Below, piece by piece: positions 26,103 through 34,763 of a stretch of DNA of 50,568 bases. The stretch's first letter is position 1. Each line of letters begins with the position of its first letter. Location: the NCBI RefSeq assembly GCF_903903185.1, contig NZ_CAIUXT010000247.1:1-50568 (forward strand), written 5' to 3'. The DNA comes from an uncultured Rhodoblastus sp. GTDB lineage: Bacteria; Pseudomonadota; Alphaproteobacteria; Rhizobiales; Beijerinckiaceae. The notes below the pieces were generated by a model that ran no database searches, was not told the origin of the DNA, and was given only the letters and a program-made list of their open reading frames with translations. The position numbers and the translations under genes are program-made.

Positions 26103-26216
26103 CCATGGTTCGAGACGCCGCCTTCGGCGGCTCCTCACCATGAGGGTCTTATCTATATAAAACAATCAAGTAGCCCTCATGCTGAGGAGCGCCCGAAAGG
26201 CGCGTCTCGGAGCACG
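26103..26216. repeat. Long palindromic repeat with CCTCATG arms
   Basis: The left arm (26103-26148) reads GGTTCGAGACGCCGCCTTCG then GGCTCCTCACCATGAGGGT. The right arm (26173-26216) reads CCCTCATGCTGAGGAGC then GAAAGGCGCGTCTCGGAGCA. The two arms pair over most of their length around an AT-rich centre (TCTTATCTATATAAAACAAT). Similar GAGGAGC...GCGTCTCGAAGCATGAGG elements are common as dispersed repeats in Rhizobiales intergenic DNA, as I recall. It is non-coding. Confidence 0.65.
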
Positions 26217-26251
26217 AGGGCGGTCCAAGGAGGCCAGTGATCCGAGGAATT

Positions 26252-26360
26252 CGGGGACAGGAAACGAATTGCGCCCCATCGCGCGCGACTCGCCTGAATC
26301 GCTGGTGCGCTGTCCCGACCTCCCTGCTGCCCGGAAACCGGGGACAGGAAACGAATTGCG
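26252..26360 (+). repeat. Two direct copies of a REP-like 22-mer
   Basis: GGGGACAGGAAACGAATTGC occurs identically at 26253-26272 and 26340-26359, each preceded by C and followed by G. The 65 bases between are unrelated. The GGGGACAGG start is reminiscent of units associated with REP-type (Y1, TnpA-REP) transposases, but no such transposase is here. Diverged copies occur at 20302-20392. The gap 26081-26434 contains only this and the palindromic repeat. Confidence 0.6.
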
Positions 26361-26434
26361 GACCGAGATTGCCGCGCAACGCCGGCGCCGCGCGCGGCGC
26401 ACTTCGATCCAGTCCCCGTTTTCCTTCGCTCCGC

Positions 26435-27802
26435 CTAATCTATCGCCAGCGATTTCAGCTTCCTGTGCAGCGCCGACCTTTCCATCCCGATGAACTCCGC
26501 CGTGCGCGAAATATTGCCTCCAAAACGGTTGATCTGCGCCACCAGATATTCGCGCTCGAAGACTTCGCGCGCCTCGCGCAAGGGCAAGCTCATGAGCTTT
26601 TCGCCGCCCGTGCCGTTCGGCGTCGAGGGCACCAGCGCGCCGATTTCCTGCGGCAGCATTTCGGCGGTGATTTCGGCTTCCAGATCGCCGCCGGTCAGAA
26701 TCATCAGCCGCTCGATATTATTGCGCAATTGCCGGATATTTCCCGGCCAGTCGTGCGATTGCAGCACCGCCATGGCGTCGTCGCCGATTTTTCGGCGCGG
26801 CAGGCCGGAATTGGCGGCGAGTTGTTCCATGAAAAAATCGATCAGTTCGGGAATGTCCTCGCGCCGTTCGGACAGCGAGGGCACGCGCACCGGCACCACC
26901 GACAAGCGGTGGAACAGATCCTCGCGGAAGGCCCCCTCGGCGATGGCGCGCGGCAGGTCGCGCGCCGAGGACGAGATCACCCGCACATCGACATGGACGC
27001 GCGTGGTGCCTTCTACACGGGTAAAATTCTGATCCACCAGCACGCGTAAAATTTTCGCCTGGGTGTCGCGCGGCATGTCGGCGACTTCGTCGATATAGAG
27101 CGTGCCGCCGTGGGCCTCTTCGAGCGCCCCGGTCTTGCGCGGGCGGCCGTCGCGGGCTTCGACGCCGAACAACTCGGTCTCCATGGTTTCGGCGGCGATG
27201 GCGGCGGCGTTGATGACGATGAAAGGCCCGGCGGCGCGCGCCGAAAGCTCGTGAATGGCGCGGGCGGCGAGTTCCTTGCCGACGCCCGGCATGCCGGTGA
27301 TCAGAATCCGCGAATTGGCCGGCCCGAGCTTTTCGATCATCTGCCGCAATTGCTGCAAGGCGCTCGAATGGCCGACCAGCGTATTCGAGCCGAGCGAGCG
27401 CGCCTTGAGTTCGGTGACCTCGCGGCGCAAACGCGAGGTCTCCAAAGCCCGTTCGGCGACCAGCACGAGACGGTCGGCCTTGAACGGCTTTTCGATGAAG
27501 TCATAGGCGCCCTGGCGGATCGCCGTCACCGCCGTCTCGATGTTGCCATGGCCGGAAATCATCACGATCGGCAGGCTCGGGTGATGGCGCTTGACCGATT
27601 CGAGCAATTGCAGCCCGTCGAGCTTCGATCCCTGCATCCAGATGTCGAGGAAGATCAATTGCGGCCGGCGGGCCTCGATGGCCGCCAGCGCCTCGTCGGA
27701 ATTGCGCGCCGTGCGCGTGGAAAAGCCCTCGTCCTCGAGGATGCCGGAAACGAGTTCGCGAATGTCGGCCTCGTCGTCCACGATTAGAATATCGCTCGCC
27801 AT
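26435..27802 (-). CDS. ntrX: Response regulator NtrX
   Basis: The 455-residue protein has three domains. The receiver (1-120) has D9/D10, phospho-acceptor D53 in LIFLDIWMQG and Lys in FIEKPF. The AAA+ domain has Walker A GMPGVGKE and Walker B TLYIDEVADMP. The Fis-type helix-turn-helix is at the C-terminus (GGNISRTAEFIGMERSALHR). The sigma-54-contacting GAFTGA loop is absent: after ELFG comes VEARDGRPRKTGALEE, as is usual for alphaproteobacterial NtrX. The ATG at 27802 has GAAGG upstream; the TTG at 27808 is less likely. It acts with NtrY in nitrogen, redox or envelope control. Confidence 0.95.
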   Translation of the reverse strand: MASDILIVDDEADIRELVSGILEDEGFSTRTARNSDEALAAIEARRPQLIFLDIWMQGSKLDGLQLLESVKRHHPSLPIVMISGHGNIETAVTAIRQGAYDFIEKPFKADRLVLVAERALETSRLRREVTELKARSLGSNTLVGHSSALQQLRQMIEKLGPANSRILITGMPGVGKELAARAIHELSARAAGPFIVINAAAIAAETMETELFGVEARDGRPRKTGALEEAHGGTLYIDEVADMPRDTQAKILRVLVDQNFTRVEGTTRVHVDVRVISSSARDLPRAIAEGAFREDLFHRLSVVPVRVPSLSERREDIPELIDFFMEQLAANSGLPRRKIGDDAMAVLQSHDWPGNIRQLRNNIERLMILTGGDLEAEITAEMLPQEIGALVPSTPNGTGGEKLMSLPLREAREVFEREYLVAQINRFGGNISRTAEFIGMERSALHRKLKSLAID

Positions 27803-27804
27803 GT

Positions 27805-30072
27805 TCAACCTTCGCTCGATTGTTCGGCGCGGGAGGCGCCTTCAGGTTCGATGTTTGCAGGATTTTCGACCATCCCGGTGACCGGAAAATGCAGACGCAC
27901 CAGCGCTCCCTGACCGGAGGCGGCGTCGAGCAATTCGATGCCGCCGCCGTGATCCTCCAGAATCTTGGCGACAATGGGCAGGCCGAGGCCGGTGCCCTCC
28001 TTGCGCGTCGTCATATAGGGCTCCAGCAGCCGCGCGCGGTTCTCGCGCGGAAAGCCCTTGCCGTTGTCCTCGACATCGACAATGGCCTCGCCCTCGGAGA
28101 GCCGCAAGGAGACATGGATCGCCGGCGCGCGGCCTTCCATGTCGGCGGCCTCTATCCCTTCGGCGGCGTTTTTCACCACATTGGTCAGCGCCTGCGACAA
28201 TAGCCGCCGGTCGAACCGCAGCACCGGCCGCTGTAACGGAAAATCGCCGGTGATTTCGATGCCGGGATGGCCGACGCGCATCAGGAAAAGCACCTGGTCG
28301 ATACAGGCGACGAGATCGTCGGGCGCCAGTTGCGCCTTGGGCATGCGCGAGAAGGCGGAAAATTCGTCCACCATGCGCTTGATGTCGTCCACCTGCCGGA
28401 TGATCGTGTCGGTGCATTGATCGAAAATGTCCTTGTCCACGGTGATGACGCGGCCATATTTGCGCTTGAGCCGTTCGGCGGAAAGCTGGATCGGCGTCAG
28501 CGGATTCTTGATTTCATGGGCGATGCGCCGCGCCACATCGGCCCAGGCGGAGGTGCGCTGCGCCGCGACCAGATCGGTCATGTCGTCGAGCGTCGCGACA
28601 AAAGTGCGCTCGCCGCGATTGAGCGGCCCATTGGTGATGCGGGCGTTGAAGGTGCGTTCGCGGCCGCCCCGGTTCAGCATGATCTGTTTCTGCGTCATGC
28701 GGGCGTGGCCGGCGCGGGCTTCCTGCAAGGCGGCGTCGAGTTCGGGCAGGACTTCGCTCAAGGGCCGGCCAATGGCGCGTTCCGCCTCGACCTCGTCGCC
28801 GCCGACGAGGTTTCGGGCGGAAGGATTGAGCACGGTGACGTCGCCGCGCGCGCCGACGCCGATCACCGCCGCCGGCACGCCCGACAGCACCGCCTCGGTA
28901 AACACCCGGCGCTCGTCCATCAGGTGATTGGCGGCGACGAGGCGGTTCTGCTGGAGCCGCAACTCGGACGTCATCTTGTTGAAGGTCGCGCCGAGATGGG
29001 CGAGGTCGCCCTCGGCGGCGCGCACCGGCACCTGCACATAGAAATTGCCGCCCGAAACCTGATCGGTGGCGGCGATAAGCCGGCGGATCGGGCCGACGAG
29101 ACCATTGGTGAAGGCGAGACCGATCCACACCGCCGAAAGCAGCATGATCGCCGCGAGCAGTCCGAACATGATGGCGAGCGTCAGCTGGAAATTATGGCGA
29201 TGCTGCTCGAAGGCGCCGAACAATTGCACCAGCGCCGAAGCCTGTTTGGGAAATTCGAGCGTGAAGGGATCGACCGGCCGGCTGGCGTAGAGAAAGGTGT
29301 CGCCGAAGGCCGGCATCGGACGCAAGGCCACAAAAGTGCGGCCCTCGTTGAGAATCAGGCAAAGCGGCTCGTTCTTGGCCGAATCGGCGAAATCGCTGTC
29401 CTGCGGCTTGACCACCGCATCACGCGCGGCGGCGCCGGAATCGACCTGTTCGACGATGACGCCGTCGCGCTTGATCAAGGCGGCAGAGGAAAAGCCGAGA
29501 AAATGCGCGCGCGAGGCGAAGAATTCCTTGAACAGCCCGCGATCGGCGTCGAACATCGGCTTGCCGCGATCGAGATCGGAGGCTGTGAGCTGCGCCTCCT
29601 GCAACAGCCAGCGGCACTGGTCCTCGCGAAACAGGTTGGCGGCTTCCGTCGCGCCCATGATAAAACCCCGCACGTCGCGCATGAAGGCGGGGTTGAGCAT
29701 CTTGTCGAGCGTCACCGATCCGACGATGGCCATGGACAGGGTCGGCACGGCGGCGATGACCGCGAACAGCGCGACGATGCGGATATGCAGGCCGGCGGCG
29801 GCGGTTTTCGCCCGCCAGGCGCGAATCAGCAGACTGGTCTCGAAAATCACCAGCCCGAGCAGCACCAGCACGATGGCGAAATCGACGATGAACAGGATCG
29901 AGACGGTCTCGTCGGTCGGCGCGATCGGGGTCAGGCCGGCGAAGATCAGGAACGAGAAAATGGCGCAGAACATGGCGAAAGCGACGACAAACGGCCCAAC
30001 GCGAGGCAGCAGGCGGCGCTCGCCCCGGCGCGATTTTTTCTGTTCCGGCTTTTTGTCTTTCGGCTGTTCCAT
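27805..30072 (-). CDS. ntrY: Sensor histidine kinase NtrY
   Basis: The 755-residue membrane kinase has two N-terminal hydrophobic hairpins (residues about 25-120), a periplasmic sensor region (about 140-285), a transmembrane helix at about 295-320 and a HAMP domain (GPIRRLIAATDQVSGGNF). A PAS domain (VFTEAVLSGVPAAVIGV) precedes the kinase core with H-box HEIKNPLTPIQLSAERL, N-box NVVKNAAEGI and G boxes DNGKGF and GTGLGLPIV. It is upstream of ntrX with only 2 bases between. The ntrBC genes that often precede ntrY are not here; upstream is an unrelated NHL-repeat gene. Confidence 0.95.
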   Translation of the reverse strand: MEQPKDKKPEQKKSRRGERRLLPRVGPFVVAFAMFCAIFSFLIFAGLTPIAPTDETVSILFIVDFAIVLVLLGLVIFETSLLIRAWRAKTAAAGLHIRIVALFAVIAAVPTLSMAIVGSVTLDKMLNPAFMRDVRGFIMGATEAANLFREDQCRWLLQEAQLTASDLDRGKPMFDADRGLFKEFFASRAHFLGFSSAALIKRDGVIVEQVDSGAAARDAVVKPQDSDFADSAKNEPLCLILNEGRTFVALRPMPAFGDTFLYASRPVDPFTLEFPKQASALVQLFGAFEQHRHNFQLTLAIMFGLLAAIMLLSAVWIGLAFTNGLVGPIRRLIAATDQVSGGNFYVQVPVRAAEGDLAHLGATFNKMTSELRLQQNRLVAANHLMDERRVFTEAVLSGVPAAVIGVGARGDVTVLNPSARNLVGGDEVEAERAIGRPLSEVLPELDAALQEARAGHARMTQKQIMLNRGGRERTFNARITNGPLNRGERTFVATLDDMTDLVAAQRTSAWADVARRIAHEIKNPLTPIQLSAERLKRKYGRVITVDKDIFDQCTDTIIRQVDDIKRMVDEFSAFSRMPKAQLAPDDLVACIDQVLFLMRVGHPGIEITGDFPLQRPVLRFDRRLLSQALTNVVKNAAEGIEAADMEGRAPAIHVSLRLSEGEAIVDVEDNGKGFPRENRARLLEPYMTTRKEGTGLGLPIVAKILEDHGGGIELLDAASGQGALVRLHFPVTGMVENPANIEPEGASRAEQSSEG

Positions 30073-30202
30073 GCGTCTGTTTTTGTGAGTCTCGCCCCTT
30101 GCGCGAACCTAACCGAGCGCGGGGTGAGTTGCAATATTGCAACGCTGTTGCACGATTGAGACAAAATTGAGCGCTTTTGGAGGCGAACGGGTAAGCTTAA
30201 GC

Positions 30203-31282
30203 TTAGTCGGACCGGCCAGGCGCGGGAATTGACAGGATGCGATGATTGTCGCTGTCGCTCACCAGAACGCTGCCGTCCGCGTCGACCCATATGCCATGCG
30301 GCAGGTTGAACGCGGTCTGCCTGGGATCGGCCGCGAGCGCGTCGCCTTTGGCGGCCGTCCCCGCCACGGCTTCGAGCGTGCCGCGCCGCCGGTCGTAGCG
30401 GCGGATGACGTGGTTCTCGGTATCGGCCAGATAAACATCGCCATTGGCGGCGACCGATATGCTTTTCGGCCCGTTCAGGGTCGCTTCCAGCGCCGGGCCG
30501 CCATCGCCGTCATAGCCGGCCTTGCCTGTTCCCGCCGCCTGCCGGATGCGGCCTTGAGCCAAATCGAAGCGCAGAAGCTGATGGGCGCGGGTGACCAGCC
30601 AGAGGTCCCCGTTGGCAGCCAAAGCCAACGAGCGCGGCCCGGTAAGCGGCGTTCCGGCTATGGGGGCGCCATCCGGCGTATTTCCCCATGCGCCGTTTCC
30701 GGCGAAGGTCGTGATCCGCCCGCCGCCCGCGTCGACGCGGCGAATGACGCCGAGACGCACATCGGCGATATAGAGGTTGCCGGCATGGTCGAATTGCAGG
30801 CTCATGGGATCGCTGATCGACGCTTGCGCGGCCGGGCCGCCATCGCCGGAAGAGCCGTCCTGGCCATTGCCGGCATAGGTGTCGATCAGGCCCGTGCCCG
30901 GATGATAGCGCCGGATCACATGATTGTCGGTGTCAGCAATGAACAGTTCGCCCGCCGCATCGAAGCGGATTTCATGCGGGTGGTTGAGCGACGCTTTCGT
31001 GGCCGGCCCGCCGTCGCCGGCATAACGCGCGGCGCCGTCGCCGACGACATCGGTGAGGACGCCCCGCGCATCGATCCGCTTGATCTGATTGGCGTCATAA
31101 TCGGCGACCCAGATGGCGCCGTCGGGCCCCCGGACAAGGCCGAACGGCCGTTTCAAACTTGCCGAGGGCGCGGCGTCTCCCGCGGCGGGGGCGCCGGGGC
31201 CAGCGAGCAGGGTTGTGGCCTCGGCAAGGCCGCCATGGATCTGCGCGAGCGCCAGAATGGCGAGGAGAAAGCAGAATTTCAT
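30203..31282 (-). CDS. Secreted NHL-repeat beta-propeller protein
   Basis: The 359-residue protein has a signal peptide (MKFCFLLAILALAQIHGGLA) and about six NHL repeats. Examples are RPFGLVRGPDGAIWVADYDA, HPHEIRFDAAGELFIADTDN and GPKSISVAANGDVYLADTEN, with recurrent NHVIRRY segments and GDGGPA turns. The fold is a beta-propeller that binds ligands or proteins; no catalytic residues can be named. The ATG at 31282 is chosen because it begins the signal peptide; the frame to 31333 adds a charged stretch. It is monocistronic between ntrY and the flavoprotein gene. Confidence 0.82.
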   Translation of the reverse strand: MKFCFLLAILALAQIHGGLAEATTLLAGPGAPAAGDAAPSASLKRPFGLVRGPDGAIWVADYDANQIKRIDARGVLTDVVGDGAARYAGDGGPATKASLNHPHEIRFDAAGELFIADTDNHVIRRYHPGTGLIDTYAGNGQDGSSGDGGPAAQASISDPMSLQFDHAGNLYIADVRLGVIRRVDAGGGRITTFAGNGAWGNTPDGAPIAGTPLTGPRSLALAANGDLWLVTRAHQLLRFDLAQGRIRQAAGTGKAGYDGDGGPALEATLNGPKSISVAANGDVYLADTENHVIRRYDRRRGTLEAVAGTAAKGDALAADPRQTAFNLPHGIWVDADGSVLVSDSDNHRILSIPAPGRSD

Positions 31283-31346
31283 GTCTATCGCGCGTTCCGC
31301 ATCGAGTGATTGGGACCTGAATATGTAACGCAATGATGCCGCTAAT

Positions 31347-32561
31347 CTAACGGAGCAACCCCCGCAAATCGCTCGCCGGATCGGCCACTTGCGCCATGTC
31401 CGGCGAAATTCCCGCGTCGAGCAGCTTGCGCGCCAGAAGATGTTCGCCGGGGCGGTTGACCGAGTCGACCGCGATCAGATTGTCGTGGCGGAAATAGAAC
31501 AGCGAAAAGGCGTTTTCGCCCGTCTTGCGCTCGACGCAGGCCTCGAATCCTTGCGACAGCCCGGCCATCTGCAATTTCACGTCATATTGGTCCGACCAGA
31601 ACCATGGCGTGGCGACGAAGGGATTTGAGCGGCCGAGCAGCGAGGCCGCCGCCGCCTTGCCCTGCTCCACCGCGTTCTGCACGCTCTCCAACCGCCGCAA
31701 TTGCCCGTCGTCGCGCCGCCAGACCGTGCAGTCGCCCGCCGCGACAATATGCGGATCGGAGGTTTTTCCACAGGAATCCACGACAATGCCGTGCGACGTC
31801 GCCAGTCCCGCCGCCTCCGCCAGTTCGTCATTGGCTACCGCGCCAATACCCAAAATCACCAGATCGGCGGGAATTTGCTCATCCAAAGCCGTGACCACGG
31901 TCTCGACCTTGCCTTCATCCCCTTCGAGCGCCGCGACCTTTGTCGAAAACCGCAATTCGACGCCATGAGCGCGATGCAGATCGGCGAAAAACCCGGAGAT
32001 TTTGGGCGTGACGGCGCGGGCCATCAGCCGGTCCAGCGCCTCGACCACTTTGACCGCGCGGCCTTTCTTGCGCGCGGCGGCGGCGACTTCGAGGCCGATG
32101 AACCCGCCGCCGATCACCACGACATTTTGGGCCCGCGAAAGCCTGTGGGCGATGTTTTTGGCGTCGGCGACGTCGCGCAGCACGCAGACGCCGGCGAGAT
32201 CGGCGCCGGCGATGACGGGGCGCCGCGCCCGCGCGCCGGTCGCCAGCGCGAGGCCGGTATAGTTTTCAACCGAGCCGTCGGCCAGAATGACCTGCTTGCC
32301 CGCCCGGTCGATCGCCGTCACGACGGCGCCGAGCCGCAAGTCGATGTTCTTGGCGGCGAAAAAATCCGGGCCGCGCAAAAACAGCCTTTGTTCCGGGACC
32401 TCGCCCAGCAGCCAGGCTTTCGACAGCGGCGGACGCTGATAGGGCGGGAAATTTTCGCCCGCGAGCAGGACGACGCCGCCTTCAAAGCCTTCCGCGCGAA
32501 GGCTTTCGGCGATTTGCAGCCCGGCCTGCCCCGCGCCGACGATGACGATACTTGCTCTCAT
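31347..32561 (-). CDS. FAD-dependent ferredoxin/rubredoxin reductase-type oxidoreductase
   Basis: The 404-residue cytoplasmic flavoprotein is of the putidaredoxin/rhodocoxin reductase group. The FAD-binding motif GAGQAGLQIAESLR is at the N-terminus. The NAD(P)H-binding motif is VVVIGGGFIGLEVAAAARKKG. ATGARARRP and the second FAD motif VAAGDCTVWRRDDG are also present, as is the family signature YQRPPLSKAWL. Such enzymes pass electrons from NAD(P)H to a small ferredoxin that serves an oxygenase. No ferredoxin or oxygenase gene is adjacent, so the partner is unknown. Confidence 0.9.
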   Translation of the reverse strand: MRASIVIVGAGQAGLQIAESLRAEGFEGGVVLLAGENFPPYQRPPLSKAWLLGEVPEQRLFLRGPDFFAAKNIDLRLGAVVTAIDRAGKQVILADGSVENYTGLALATGARARRPVIAGADLAGVCVLRDVADAKNIAHRLSRAQNVVVIGGGFIGLEVAAAARKKGRAVKVVEALDRLMARAVTPKISGFFADLHRAHGVELRFSTKVAALEGDEGKVETVVTALDEQIPADLVILGIGAVANDELAEAAGLATSHGIVVDSCGKTSDPHIVAAGDCTVWRRDDGQLRRLESVQNAVEQGKAAAASLLGRSNPFVATPWFWSDQYDVKLQMAGLSQGFEACVERKTGENAFSLFYFRHDNLIAVDSVNRPGEHLLARKLLDAGISPDMAQVADPASDLRGLLR

Positions 32562-32648
32562 GCGCGATCCCCGCCCGTTTTGAATTTTTTGCCATTATAG
32601 CGCAAAATCGATGCAGTCTGCGGCGTCCACGCAGCGGCGGAGTTTTCC

Positions 32649-33602
32649 ATGCATCATATTCTGTTTCTCGACGCGGACACTTTGGCGGAGGGCGTGGTCC
32701 TGCCGAGGCCGGACTTTCCGCATGTCTGGCGCAATTTCCCCGCCACCGCGCCCTCCGAATTGCTTTCTCGTGCGCAAAACGCCGAAATCCTGGTCGTCAA
32801 CAAGGTCCGTCTCGATGCGGCGACGATCCAAGCCTTGCCGAAACTGCAACTGATCGCCATCGCCGCCACCGGCTTTGACAATGTCGATGTCGAAGCGGCG
32901 CGCAAAGCCGGCGTCGCGGTGACCAATATTCGCGGCTATTCGTCCCATGCCGTGCCCGAACATGTGTTCGCGCTGCTGCTCGCGCTGAGCCGCCAGATCC
33001 TGCCCTACGTCGCCGACGTGCGCGCCGGCGTTTGGCAGGCCTGCGGCCAGTTCGCCTTCCACGCCCACCGCATCGAGGATCTTTTCGGCAAGCGGCTCGG
33101 CATTTTCGGCTCCGGCGATCTCGGCGGGAGGGTGGCGGAAATCGCCGGGGCTTTCGGAATGGACGCCGTTTTCGCCGGACGCAAGGGCGAGCCCGCGAAA
33201 CCGGGCGTTCGCAGCTTCGACGAGGTTCTGGCGACCAGCGACGTGCTGTCGCTGCATTGCCCGCTCAACGCCCAGACGCAAAACATGATCGGCTGGCCGG
33301 AATTCGAGTCGATGAAGAAAAAGCCGCTGCTGATCAATACCGCGCGCGGCGGACTGGTGGACGAGGAGGCGCTGGAGCGGGCGCTGGACGCTGGCCTCGT
33401 CTCCGGCGCCGGGATCGACGTCACCCGGCCCGAACCGCCGCCCGCCGACAGCGCCATCATGCGTCTGGCGCAGCGCCCGAACGTGCTGGTGACGCCCCAC
33501 GTCGCATGGGCCAGCCGCGCCGCGCAGCAGACTCTGGCGAACCAACTGGGCAAGGTGCTGGAGGCATTTGTGGCCGGGGAGAAATTGAACCGGCTGGATT
33601 GA
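32649..33602 (+). CDS. D-2-hydroxyacid dehydrogenase (hydroxypyruvate reductase-like)
   Basis: The 317-residue NAD(P)-dependent dehydrogenase has the nucleotide-binding motif GSGDLGG (residues about 156-162, GIFGSGDLGGRVAEIA). The catalytic Arg is in NTARGGLVDEEAL, the catalytic Glu in the DVTRPEPPP region and the catalytic His in VTPHVAWAS. The sequence looks closest to glycerate dehydrogenase / hydroxypyruvate reductase (HprA), which is part of the serine cycle in methylotrophs and of photorespiratory-type salvage. The substrate is inferred from overall resemblance only. It is divergent from the flavoprotein gene. Confidence 0.85.
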   Translation: MHHILFLDADTLAEGVVLPRPDFPHVWRNFPATAPSELLSRAQNAEILVVNKVRLDAATIQALPKLQLIAIAATGFDNVDVEAARKAGVAVTNIRGYSSHAVPEHVFALLLALSRQILPYVADVRAGVWQACGQFAFHAHRIEDLFGKRLGIFGSGDLGGRVAEIAGAFGMDAVFAGRKGEPAKPGVRSFDEVLATSDVLSLHCPLNAQTQNMIGWPEFESMKKKPLLINTARGGLVDEEALERALDAGLVSGAGIDVTRPEPPPADSAIMRLAQRPNVLVTPHVAWASRAAQQTLANQLGKVLEAFVAGEKLNRLD

Positions 33603-33811
33603 CTGTTTCCCTTCTCCCCTTGCGGGAGAAGGTGGATCGGCCGAAGGCCGAGACGGATGAGGGGTTGGCCGCAGAAGCGCTCATTAAAATGGGCGACCTT
33701 TTTCTCAACCATGCCTTGCGCTAAAATGCCCCCTCATCCGTCGCGCTTCGCGCGCCACCTTGTCCCGCCAAAGGGCGATCCGAAGGACGCCCGTCTGTAG
33801 ACGGGCTATGG
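33603..33811. repeat. Dispersed compound repeat, second locus
   Basis: The hairpin CCTTCTCCC/GGGAGAAGG at 33610-33632 begins 8 bases after the dehydrogenase stop and probably also ends its transcription. It is followed by GACGGATGAGGGG (33648-33660), its inverse CCCCTCATCCGTC (33730-33742) and the palindrome GGACGCCCGTCTGTAGACGG (33784-33803). These are the same modules, in the same order, as in the 165-360 repeat, with the second outer hairpin degraded. The gap between the dehydrogenase and the glycosyltransferase holds nothing else. Confidence 0.75.
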
Positions 33812-33827
33812 GGAGGAGGGAAATATC

Positions 33828-34631
33828 CTAATCCGCGCTTTCTCCCGTCCCGCCCTCCAGCCAGAGTTGGTAATGCAGCGCTTCGCCCAAAAAGGAATAG
33901 ATCGCGCCGGTCCAGGCGTGGATGAAACCGGGAACGCCGCATAAAAACATCCGGCGGAAAAAATAGACCCGGCAAAAATACATCGGCGGATTGACGATCA
34001 GCTTGAACAGGCTCGGCTTCCTGCCGGCGGCTATTCTTTGCTGCGCCTTGAGACGGGCATAAACGATCTCCTTGCCGATCTGGGCGTCGAGCCGCAGCGC
34101 GCGCTCGTGGCGCAGCAGGCCGTTTTCGGCGTCCAGCAACTCACCCTCGGCGATCAGCCCCTCATGCACCAGCACGCTTTCGTCGAAACGCACCTGTTCG
34201 CGCCGGGCGAGGCGCAATATGCGCTCGGGCTTGACCGCGTCTGGCGGCGTCTCCTTGCGGCCAAACAAGGTGATGGCCCGTTGCAGCCGCCAGCCGGCGA
34301 TATTTTTTGGCGCCTGCAACAGGTGCGGCAGGTCGGCCGCCAACGCGTCGTCGAGCCATTCGTCGGCGTCTATGCTCAAGACCCACGGCTGCGCCGCCTG
34401 TTCGAGCGCGAATTGCTTCTGCTTCGCATAGCCGGGCCACTCCCGCTCGATCAGGTTGATCGGAAAACCCTTCGCGGAAAAATCGCGGATGATCTCCAGC
34501 GTCCTGTCGGTCGAGCCGGAATCCACCACGACGATTTCGGCGCATGTTTCGAGGCTGGCGAGGCAGGCGCCGATGCAGGCCTCCTCGTTCTTGCAGATGA
34601 CGGCGGCGGAAAGCGGCAATTTTTCGGACAC
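33828..34631 (-). CDS. Family 2 glycosyltransferase (LPS core type)
   Basis: This 267-residue GT-A fold transferase has AAVICKNEEACIGACLASL at the N-terminus, IVVVDSGSTDRTLEII (nucleotide-sugar binding) and the metal-binding DxD-like motif SIDADEWLDD. It resembles the WaaE/KdtX group that adds sugars to the lipopolysaccharide inner core. A hydrophobic patch near the C-terminus (MYFCRVYFFRRMFLCGVPGF) suggests membrane association. The start is GTG at 34631; the ribosome binding site is weak. It is beside a GT25 and an LpxL-like gene, a small envelope-glycolipid cluster. Confidence 0.88.
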   Translation of the reverse strand: MSEKLPLSAAVICKNEEACIGACLASLETCAEIVVVDSGSTDRTLEIIRDFSAKGFPINLIEREWPGYAKQKQFALEQAAQPWVLSIDADEWLDDALAADLPHLLQAPKNIAGWRLQRAITLFGRKETPPDAVKPERILRLARREQVRFDESVLVHEGLIAEGELLDAENGLLRHERALRLDAQIGKEIVYARLKAQQRIAAGRKPSLFKLIVNPPMYFCRVYFFRRMFLCGVPGFIHAWTGAIYSFLGEALHYQLWLEGGTGESAD

Positions 34632-34763
34632 GGGCGGCGACCTGGCTGTTTAGCGTCAGTTCCCACAAAACTTTTTCGCGGGCTTTTGTCAAAGCGGGCG
34701 CCGAGCGCCAGATGACAGCGGCGCCGGGGAAGGCTAAAAGCGGCGCGGAAAAACTGGGACGCC

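Noticed and set aside
26435..27802. Missing GAFTGA loop in NtrX as a sign of a damaged activator
   Set aside because: Absence of this loop is normal for alphaproteobacterial NtrX, so it is not a defect or a novelty.
32649..33602. Firm assignment as serine-cycle hydroxypyruvate reductase
   Set aside because: No other serine-cycle gene is in the window, and the 2-hydroxyacid dehydrogenase family is too broad for substrate assignment by eye.
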